A DNA stretch of 13,894 nt, from NCBI GenBank assembly GCA_023142215.1, contig JAGLJW010000056.1, positions 1 to 13,894 of the forward strand, given 5' to 3'. Every line of letters begins with the position of its first letter. The stretch's first letter is position 1. The DNA comes from Candidatus Parcubacteria bacterium. Lineage in GTDB: Bacteria > Patescibacteriota > Patescibacteriia > Patescibacteriales > UBA12075. This document shows positions 6,905 to 12,499 of this stretch, piece by piece. The notes under the pieces are model-generated. The model was given only the letters and a program-made list of their open reading frames with translations. It did not search any database and was not told where the DNA came from. The position numbers and the translations under genes were made by a program.

Positions 6905-7762
6905 TTATTTTACTTTATTGACTAACTCTTTCAGCTCTTCGTTAGAATAAAAATCTATTACCACTTGTCCACCTCTGCCTTTCCTCTTTATGATTACTCT
7001 TGATCCGAAAAATTCTTTAAAAATTTCCTCTTTGTCTTGATCTTCAAAGTTTATTTTAACTCTAGTAACTTTTTTTATCTTATCTGTTTTTTTAATCTCC
7101 TGACTGGTTTCCGCAACTGAAAGTTTATTATGAACAATTTTTCTAAATAAATTCATTTGCTTTATTTCGTTATCAATACCAACCAAATATTTAGCATGAC
7201 CTTCTGTAATTTGATCGTCAATCAAGGCTTGTTGCATTTCTTGAGGTAAATTCAACATTCTGACTGTATTAGCAATTGCTGGTCTAGATTTACTCATTTT
7301 TTTAGCAACTTCTTCTTGTGTTAAACCAAATTCATCAATCAATTTTTTATAACTTGATGCTAAATCAATCGGATTTAAATCTTCTCTTTGTAAATTTTCA
7401 ATTATAGCAATTTCTAATTTTTCAAGTTCATCAACATCTCGTATAATTACAGGAATTTCTGCAAATCCAAGAAGTTGAGCAGCACGAAAACGACGTTCAC
7501 CAGCAATTAACTCATAGCCATTATCTTTTTTATGAACTAGCAATGGTTGAATTATACCAAACTCTTTAATTGAATCTGCTAATTCTTGTATTTTAAAATC
7601 GACAAATTTTTTTCTAGGTTGCAAACTATTGGTTATAATATTTTCAATCTTAACTTTCTTGATTAAACTCTTTTCATCTATCACCTGCAAACCATCATTA
7701 TTATTTTTAATTGTTTTTTTTGGAATAAGAGATCCAAGACCTCTTCCTAAACCATTTGACAT
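6905..7762 (-). CDS. parB: Chromosome partitioning protein ParB
   Basis: This 285-aa protein is the CTP-dependent DNA clamp that loads at parS sites and works with ParA in chromosome segregation. It opens with the usual RGLGSLIP motif (7-14). The N-terminal domain holds the CTP-binding box GERRFRA (88-94) and the box ENLQRED (122-128). A helix-turn-helix lies around 147-168 (LTQEEVAKKMSKSR) and is followed by the parS-binding helices. The C-terminal part (about 230-285) should dimerise. Length is normal. It follows parA by 58 nt, a spacer with a 7-bp tandem repeat and no Shine-Dalgarno site, and is probably transcribed with it. No parS-like 16-mer was seen in the window. Confidence 0.97.
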   Translation of the reverse strand: MSNGLGRGLGSLIPKKTIKNNNDGLQVIDEKSLIKKVKIENIITNSLQPRKKFVDFKIQELADSIKEFGIIQPLLVHKKDNGYELIAGERRFRAAQLLGFAEIPVIIRDVDELEKLEIAIIENLQREDLNPIDLASSYKKLIDEFGLTQEEVAKKMSKSRPAIANTVRMLNLPQEMQQALIDDQITEGHAKYLVGIDNEIKQMNLFRKIVHNKLSVAETSQEIKKTDKIKKVTRVKINFEDQDKEEIFKEFFGSRVIIKRKGRGGQVVIDFYSNEELKELVNKVK

Positions 7763-7773
7763 GAGTATTGTTA

Positions 7774-7804
7774 TTAGCTTGTAGCTTGTAGCTTTTTAGC
7801 TTAT
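7774..7804. repeat. 7-bp tandem repeat in the parA-parB spacer
   Basis: On the minus strand the heptamer AAGCTAC occurs in tandem with degenerate flanking copies, filling about half of the 58-nt spacer. It is non-coding and lies just before the parB start, where a ribosome-binding site would be expected. Confidence 0.65.
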
Positions 7805-7820
7805 TAGGATTAATAAATTA

Positions 7821-8627
7821 TTATAATTCTCTTAAATCAACTAAATTGTTATCATTTTTTACATTAGCATGTATCCCAGCAACTTCTTTGGCTAAATTCT
7901 CATATGCTACTCCTCCTTTTGATTTTGGATCATAATGTAAAATTGATTTTCCGTGGCTTGGTGCTTCGGCTAATCGTACACTTCGTGGAATAATTGTTTT
8001 AAATAAATTATGTGGAAAATGTTCTTTAAGTTCATTCATGACTTGGCTGGATAATTTATTTCTTTTATCAAACATTGTTATCACGGCTCCCATAATTTTT
8101 AAATCTGGTTTTAAATTATCTTGAATCAATGAAATAGTGTCAAGAAGTTGACTTAAACCTTCCAAGGCATAATATTCACTTTGAATTGGAATTAAAATTT
8201 CATCCGCTGCAGTTAAGCTATTTACAGTTAAAAGTCCTAAAGATGGCGGTCCATCAATTATTATATAATCATATTCATCACGTACTTCATTTAAAATTTT
8301 CTGCAAACGAAATTCTCTATTTTCCATTCCAACTAATTCAATACCGGCACCAGCTAAATCTGCAGTAGAAGGAGCAATTTTCAAACCATCATACATTGTC
8401 CTTTTTATAACATCAAAAATAGACTTTTGCCCAAGTAAAGCTTCATATAGTCCATATTCTAAGTTAGATTGATTAATTCCAATTCCAGAAGTGGCATTAG
8501 CTTGAGGATCAATATCTACAATTAAAACTTGTTTGCCAAGATTAGCTAAATATGCTCCTAAATTAATAGTAGTCGTAGTTTTTCCAACTCCACCTTTCTG
8601 GTTTACCATTGATATAATTTTCCCCAT
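7821..8627 (-). CDS. parA: Chromosome partitioning ATPase ParA (Soj)
   Basis: This 268-aa protein is a MinD/ParA-type Walker ATPase that binds DNA non-specifically as an ATP dimer and drives ParB-origin complexes apart. The deviant Walker A motif is KGGVGKTT (11-18) with the signature lysine K11. The A' motif is VDIDPQ (37-42) and the Walker B aspartate is D125 in IIIDGPP. The short N-terminus, with the P-loop at residue 11, is typical of chromosomal Soj-type ParA proteins and lacks the N-terminal DNA-binding extension of some plasmid forms. The ATG at 8627 gives the expected MGKIISMVNQKGG start. No Shine-Dalgarno site is seen. It is first in the parA-parB operon. Confidence 0.97.
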   Translation of the reverse strand: MGKIISMVNQKGGVGKTTTTINLGAYLANLGKQVLIVDIDPQANATSGIGINQSNLEYGLYEALLGQKSIFDVIKRTMYDGLKIAPSTADLAGAGIELVGMENREFRLQKILNEVRDEYDYIIIDGPPSLGLLTVNSLTAADEILIPIQSEYYALEGLSQLLDTISLIQDNLKPDLKIMGAVITMFDKRNKLSSQVMNELKEHFPHNLFKTIIPRSVRLAEAPSHGKSILHYDPKSKGGVAYENLAKEVAGIHANVKNDNNLVDLREL

Positions 8628-8643
8628 ATCATTCTTTTTAAAT

Positions 8644-8671
8644 ATAATAAATCATTAATTACATAATACAA
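8644..8671 (-). promoter_or_regulatory. Possible promoter for parAB
   Basis: On the minus strand TTGTAT (8666-8671) is followed after 16 nt by TATTAT (8644-8649), giving a leader of only about 10 nt before parA. Its -35 box lies three bases from the -35 box of the divergent tRNA promoter. The region is AT-rich, so this is moderate evidence. Confidence 0.4.
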
Positions 8672-8674
8672 CTT

Positions 8675-8703
8675 TTGACAAAACTTTTCAAGTGGGTTAA
8701 AAT
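8675..8703 (+). promoter_or_regulatory. Promoter for tRNA-Leu and the DUF523 gene
   Basis: A perfect TTGACA (8675-8680) is followed after exactly 17 nt by TAAAAT (8698-8703). Transcription would start near 8710, about 54 nt before the mature tRNA end. No other promoter is seen between the tRNA and the DUF523 gene. Confidence 0.75.
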
Positions 8704-8721
8704 GAGATATATTATGAATTT

Positions 8722-8754
8722 ATTCTGGATCTCCGTATGCACGAGGATGACAGA
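8722..8754. repeat. REP-like degenerate palindrome in the tRNA leader
   Basis: An imperfect inverted repeat running from CTGGATCTCCGT to ACGAGGATGACAG, richer in GC than its surroundings, fills the leader between promoter and tRNA. Read on the minus strand it gives CHPRAYGDPE. This resembles the CHxRxxGxPE peptides produced by a widespread bacterial palindromic repeat (GTCATtCCCG...GGGAATCCAG). The family assignment is from memory. Confidence 0.5.
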
Positions 8755-8763
8755 TAAAAAATA

Positions 8764-8847
8764 GCCTCGATGGCGGAATTGGTAGACGCGTTGGACTCAA
8801 ACTCCAATGATATTTATATCGTGAGAGTTCGATTCTCTCTCGAGGCA
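8764..8847 (+). tRNA. tRNA-Leu (anticodon CAA)
   Basis: A full class II cloverleaf is visible. The acceptor GCCTCGA pairs perfectly with TCGAGGC, the D arm carries TTGGTAG, and the anticodon stem TTGGA/TCCAA holds loop CTCAAAC with anticodon CAA, which reads UUG. The long variable arm has a GATA/TATC stem. The T arm is GAGAG-TTCGATT-CTCTC. The discriminator base is A (8847), as expected for leucine. The CCA end is not encoded (CAA follows), so a CCA-adding enzyme is needed. Confidence 0.97.
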
Positions 8848-8863
8848 CAAAAAAAATTATTTT

Positions 8864-9277
8864 ATGAAAATTGTAAGCGCCTGCTTGGCAGGAATAAAAT
8901 GTACTTGGAATGATGAAGCCAGACCTTGTCAAAAAGTTATTGAATTAATCAAACAAGGCAAGGCAATACCAGTATGCCCAGAGCAATTAGGCGGGCTAAG
9001 TACTCCGAGAATTCCTGCGGAAAAAAAAGGTAATAAAGTCTTTAGAAAAGACGGAAAAGATATTACTGCGGAATTTGAAAAAGGTGCAAAAGAAGCCTTA
9101 AGAATTGCAAAACTCATAAATTGCAAAGAAGCAATTATAAAAGCAAAATCTCCTTCTTGCGGATCTGGAAAAATTTATGATGGTACTTTTTCTGGAAAAT
9201 TGATTAAAGGCAATGGAGTATTTGCGGAAATGCTTAAAAAAAATAATATCAAAACATTAACTGAAGATGAAATTTAA
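8864..9277 (+). CDS. DUF523 family protein (YbbK-like)
   Basis: This 137-aa protein shows the DUF523 signatures in order: SACLAGIKCTW (5-15), VCPEQLGGLSTPR (37-49) and KSPSCGSGKIYDG (95-107). Conserved cysteines (7, 13, 38, 99 and others) could bind metal or act in redox or thiol chemistry. The biochemical role of the family is not known to me. The length is normal for the single-domain form. The ATG at 8864 gives the expected start. It lies only 16 nt after the tRNA and has no Shine-Dalgarno site, so it is probably made from the tRNA transcript once the tRNA 3' end is cut. Confidence 0.93.
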   Translation: MKIVSACLAGIKCTWNDEARPCQKVIELIKQGKAIPVCPEQLGGLSTPRIPAEKKGNKVFRKDGKDITAEFEKGAKEALRIAKLINCKEAIIKAKSPSCGSGKIYDGTFSGKLIKGNGVFAEMLKKNNIKTLTEDEI

Positions 9278-9326
9278 TCATATATATTAATTTGACAACA
9301 ATCCTAATGTATATGATTTTTATTTT
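9276..9326 (+). terminator. Terminator between the convergent DUF523 and AI-2E genes
   Basis: A 14-bp stem with one G-T pair joins 9276-9289 with 9305-9318 around a 15-base loop, starting inside the DUF523 stop codon. On the plus strand it runs into TTTTATTTT. It overlaps the end of the convergent AI-2E gene and may serve both directions. Confidence 0.6.
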
Positions 9327-10381
9327 AAATCCATATTTACTTCTTCTGCTTCTTTTCTAGCAAAAACATCTTCCACGATAACACTTAAGGCCGTAGTGAC
9401 AGGAATTGATAAAATTGCACCAGGCACACCTCCAATTTTAAAACCTATTAACAAAACTACAATACTAACAATTGGGTTCAAACCTACTACCTTTTGCATC
9501 AATTTTGGAACAATTATATTATTTTCACAAAGCTGAATAACATAATACAAAACAACTACCGAAATCCCCAACATCCATGAGGTTGTAAAAGCTAAAAATA
9601 CTGCTGGTATGGCTGCAATTAATGGACCAAGATAAGGTACAAATTCTGTGAGACCAGCGATTAAGGCTAAAATTAAAGCATATTCAATTGGTTCACCAAA
9701 AAGACCGAGTGTTAACAAGCCAACGTAAGTTAATAAGAATATAATAAAAGAAAGAATTAACTGACCACGAAGCCATAAACCAATCTTTTTTTGCATTCTA
9801 TTAATCAAATTCATTATATAAATTTGATGTTTTTTAGGAGCAACTGACCATACAATTTTTTTAACTGCATTTTCCTCCACAACCATATAAAAAGTAATAA
9901 CCATGACCAAAAAGAAAGATACGATACCACTAAAAAAATCTGAAACTTTTGAAAATACTCCACCGACAGCATTAAGAAATTCAGAATAGCCCTCTTTGGA
10001 CTTTAATAAATTAATCAATTCATCTTTGGTTGAATATCTTTTTATAAATTCAAAACCGGTTGATATTTTATCTGAAAGTTGTGGAAACTTTTTAAATAAA
10101 TCATTGGTTTGACTTATTATTGGGGGAATAATTAAATAAACTATAACCGCAATAACTAAAATCATCAAAAGATAAATCAACAACATACCAAGAAATCTTG
10201 GTATTTTTCTTTTTTGCATCCAATCCACCCAAGGATCAACTGCTGACGAAAGAATTAAGGAAATAAACAAAATCGCCAAAATCTCTCTAATGACAAACAA
10301 AAAAACAAATAACATTAAAATTAAAAAAATTTTAATTACAGTTGTTACTTTGATATTTATTAATATTGATTTTTTATCCAT
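9320..10381 (-). CDS. AI-2E family transporter (PerM/UPF0118-like membrane protein)
   Basis: This 353-aa integral membrane protein has N-terminal membrane segments (about 13-55 and 62-90), a soluble segment (about 90-145), and further spans to the C-terminus. The family motifs LTEFVPYLGPLIAAIPA, IIVPKLMQKVVGLNP and IGGVPGAILSIPV are clear. Relatives are described as exporters or permeases (autoinducer-2, Na+/H+, general PerM); the substrate cannot be told here. The frame opens 14 codons earlier, but the ATG at 10381 is preferred because a perfect extended -10 (TGTTATAAT) ends seven bases before it. Transcription would then start at or next to the A of the ATG. The mRNA would be leaderless, and the longer form would not be transcribed. 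Confidence 0.93.
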   Translation of the reverse strand: MDKKSILINIKVTTVIKIFLILMLFVFLFVIREILAILFISLILSSAVDPWVDWMQKRKIPRFLGMLLIYLLMILVIAVIVYLIIPPIISQTNDLFKKFPQLSDKISTGFEFIKRYSTKDELINLLKSKEGYSEFLNAVGGVFSKVSDFFSGIVSFFLVMVITFYMVVEENAVKKIVWSVAPKKHQIYIMNLINRMQKKIGLWLRGQLILSFIIFLLTYVGLLTLGLFGEPIEYALILALIAGLTEFVPYLGPLIAAIPAVFLAFTTSWMLGISVVVLYYVIQLCENNIIVPKLMQKVVGLNPIVSIVVLLIGFKIGGVPGAILSIPVTTALSVIVEDVFARKEAEEVNMDLK

Positions 10382-10387
10382 GTTTAC

Positions 10388-10396
10388 ATTATAACA
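10388..10396 (-). promoter_or_regulatory. Extended -10 promoter giving a leaderless AI-2E mRNA
   Basis: TGTTATAAT on the minus strand ends at 10388, leaving six bases before the ATG at 10381. With the usual 6-7 nt from -10 to start, transcription begins at the start codon. No good -35 box is seen; the terminator hairpin of the preceding gene lies just upstream. Confidence 0.6.
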
Positions 10397-10411
10397 CAGA
10401 TTAATAAAATA

Positions 10412-10443
10412 TAAAAAAAGCAAGTCATTTTTTTTGACTTGCT
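10412..10443 (-). terminator. Intrinsic terminator after the purM remnant
   Basis: A perfect 9-bp stem AGCAAGTCA/TGACTTGCT with an A-rich loop on the minus strand is followed by seven T. It lies 10 nt after the purM stop, so the original 3' end of the gene, terminator included, is kept. Confidence 0.85.
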
Positions 10444-10453
10444 TATAAAAAAT

Positions 10454-10891
10454 TTATTCATCCAATGAAGATAATATTTTACCTTCTTTAAATTTTGAAT
10501 GGATAATAATTTCATTTTCTTTAGATTCTGTTGTGTGACCGATATACGAAGCATAAATTTCATGTCGCCGAGCTAAATTAGTCAAAGTTAAAGCATTGCT
10601 ATTATCAGCACAAATAACCATCATTCCATAACCACCATGAAATGTTCCGTATACCTGTTTATCTGTTAACTTTAAATCGGGAATATTCCAAGACATCTCT
10701 TGCGCTAATTTAAGTACTAAAGCAGGTTCTAACATATTATCAAAGATTGCGCCTACTCCTTTTGGTAAAATTTCACCAAACTTATGCCAAACTCCACCAC
10801 CTGTAATATGAGCTATTCCCACAATATCAACTATAGGATCAACAATATTACCATCAGTAGTCCAAAATTTGCTAATATTAAAAAAACTAAA
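10454..10891 (-). pseudogene. purM: purM remnant: C-terminal part of AIR synthase
   Basis: PurM (phosphoribosylformylglycinamidine cyclo-ligase) makes aminoimidazole ribotide in purine synthesis and is usually about 330-350 aa. Here only about 146 codons are in frame, with a stop upstream at 10892-10894. The kept part has GIAHITGGGVW, EILPKGVGA, TFHGGYGMMVIC and a HSKFKEGKIL-like end, all from the C-terminal AIRS domain. The N-terminal ATP-binding half, needed for activity, is absent. The likeness fades around 10870-10890, which marks the break. The only usual start codon in the remnant is GTG at 10822, with no ribosome-binding site. The break lies next to the tandem paralog array, which may have caused the loss. 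A distant standalone protein cannot be fully excluded. Confidence 0.8.
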
Positions 10892-10928
10892 TTATTTTTA
10901 ATTCCTAATCTAGCCTCTTAATATAAAA

Positions 10929-10957
10929 ATATTAGCTTAACTTAAAGAAAAAGTCAA
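10929..10957 (-). promoter_or_regulatory. Promoter-like sequence facing the purM remnant
   Basis: On the minus strand TTGACT (10952-10957) is followed after 17 nt by TAATAT (10929-10934). It lies between the 3' end of the tandem array and the broken purM end. The surrounding bases resemble the promoter regions of the two paralogs (shared AAAAATATT and GTCAAATT blocks), so it may be a remnant of another copy. Confidence 0.4.
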
Positions 10958-10969
10958 ATTATAAAAAAA

Positions 10970-11013
10970 ATAAAAAAGGTTTTGGTACACTTTTATTAAA
11001 GCGCCAAAACCTT
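10970..11013 (-). terminator. Terminator of the 414-aa paralog
   Basis: On the minus strand AAGGTTTTGG pairs with CCAAAACCTT around a long loop containing AAAAGTGTA, followed by six T. It lies just after the stop at 11023 and corresponds in position to the hairpin after the second paralog, with different stem bases. Confidence 0.8.
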
Positions 11014-11022
11014 ATAGACTAA

Positions 11023-12267
11023 TTATCTAGACTTTCTTGCTACATTTTCTAGATGCCTCCTAAAATCAGGCAAAAAAACACCTTTAAGTTCATCATAGCT
11101 GTTTAGAAAATTTATAATCTCCTTATCAAGTTTAGTTTTATCTATTCTGAAAAAAGTAAAAAGTTCATTGTTTGTAAACCAATCAAAAATATAAAGAACA
11201 AGCATTGAAAGAATTCTTTTCTCTGCAAAAATATTGCCATTTCTGCGAAATTCAATTAATTTAACAAAAATTTCGTTCAACTTTTTGTTTTGTATCGTTA
11301 TTGGTTCTTGAAATATTTCATAATAACTTTCAAAATATTCCATAAAAAGTAATTCCAGTTTAATATAATCATCCCACTTCCTGTGCCATTCTTTCGGAAG
11401 TCTCATAATTATGTTTGTCCAATTTACTTTATTGTTGGAATTTCTAAAATATCTAATTAAATAAAGATATAGACCATTATCAGAAACTTCAATCCATCTT
11501 CTTGAAAAACTTTCAGGTTTTTTTTCTTCTAATAAACTTATTAATGTTTTTACAGCTGTTTTTTTTGTAAATTGACGACTAACATCGTTATGCCAAATAT
11601 CTCTAATATATTTAGGACATTTGTCTAAAAAAGGTTTCCAACTTTTAACATTATTTCTCCTTTTTAGTTTACTTAAAATAAAACAATATTCTTGTTTAAG
11701 GTTATTAGAAATCCATTTAGGCGTAATTTTAGTAGCTTTTTGTTTTCTTGCTAAAGCTTCAATTTTTACAATACAACTTTCCATGGTTCTTTTTTCTTTT
11801 CTTTGCTCTCTTTTGTTATAGAAAAATATATTTCTCCATTTTTCATCAAGTGCATAAATAATTTTATCCCAATCAGGCAATTCATCATCATTTTTAATAT
11901 TACGACAAAAATATTGATGAAGACTCTGGCTTTTGATTAAAATCCATTCAGAACAAAATTTATCAGGTTGATTTTCATCAAGAAAATTTTCCAATTCTTC
12001 AATAGCCTCATTGAAAGTTCTACATTTTTTTTTCTGAATAACAAAAATATTTTCAATTTTCAATTTTTTGGAAATAAATAACCACATTTCCTTACTGTTA
12101 CCAGTAAATTTTCTTGTCATCATTGACAAAAATGCTACTTCTTTTTTCCTAAACCAACTTGGTGAAATTCTTCTCGGCTTTTCTTTTTCAATCATTCCTG
12201 AAATTTTATCAAAATACCATAAGTATTCCAAATATAACGCCTCATTTTTTTCAGAATTTTCACTCAT
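11023..12267 (-). CDS. Trp-repeat hypothetical protein, tandem paralog 1
   Basis: This 414-aa, Lys/Asn/Ile-rich protein has no signal peptide or membrane span. It is built of four repeats of about 70-77 residues. Each is anchored by ISPxW-, FSxxW- or ITPxWI-like motifs (W38, W108, W185, W258) and ends in forms of DWxxIIxxLxxKW; a helical linker with an EExxP-like end joins the units. A different C-terminal domain (about 300-414) follows. The second copy downstream in coordinates is closely related along its full length, with a 4-residue difference near 148-160. The ATG at 12267 has a GAGGT site seven bases upstream. The unit carries its own promoter and terminator. I do not recognise the family. 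The aromatic spacing faintly recalls Myb/SANT-like helical repeats, so nucleic-acid binding is one guess. Confidence 0.85.
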   Translation of the reverse strand: MSENSEKNEALYLEYLWYFDKISGMIEKEKPRRISPSWFRKKEVAFLSMMTRKFTGNSKEMWLFISKKLKIENIFVIQKKKCRTFNEAIEELENFLDENQPDKFCSEWILIKSQSLHQYFCRNIKNDDELPDWDKIIYALDEKWRNIFFYNKREQRKEKRTMESCIVKIEALARKQKATKITPKWISNNLKQEYCFILSKLKRRNNVKSWKPFLDKCPKYIRDIWHNDVSRQFTKKTAVKTLISLLEEKKPESFSRRWIEVSDNGLYLYLIRYFRNSNNKVNWTNIIMRLPKEWHRKWDDYIKLELLFMEYFESYYEIFQEPITIQNKKLNEIFVKLIEFRRNGNIFAEKRILSMLVLYIFDWFTNNELFTFFRIDKTKLDKEIINFLNSYDELKGVFLPDFRRHLENVARKSR

Positions 12268-12369
12268 TTCTTTTACCTCAATATAGATATAATTAATAAA
12301 AAGATCGTTATAAACAATAAAACATTATCAATAATTAAAAATAATAATAAAAATATTTAATAATGTCAA
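12268..12369 (-). promoter_or_regulatory. Promoter and conserved leader of paralog 1
   Basis: TTGACA (12364-12369), 17 nt, then TATTAT (12341-12346), giving a leader of about 66 nt that ends with GAGGT (12275-12279) seven bases before the ATG. The leader matches that of paralog 2, including 20 identical bases at 12287-12306. The rest of the gap to 12454 is AT-rich, with no gene seen. Confidence 0.7.
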
Positions 12370-12454
12370 ATAAAAGAGTCAAATTTTTTAAACAAACTTA
12401 CCAGAATCTAGAAATTTAGAACAAATTAACACCTAACAATAATTCCTTTTCAAT

Positions 12455-12488
12455 AAAAAATCTTGGCACACTTTTAGGGTGCCAAGAT
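12455..12488 (-). terminator. Terminator of the 410-aa paralog
   Basis: A perfect 10-bp stem ATCTTGGCAC/GTGCCAAGAT with a nine-base loop is followed on the minus strand by six T. It lies 11 nt after the stop at 12500. Its loop shares ACTTTTA with the terminator of paralog 1. Confidence 0.9.
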
Positions 12489-12499
12489 GTTGTAACCAA

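Noticed and set aside
8720..8932. Open frame on the minus strand with a plausible 70-aa protein
   Set aside because: It is antisense to tRNA-Leu and reads through the REP-like palindrome and into the DUF523 start. The translation is typical of spurious tRNA-antisense frames.
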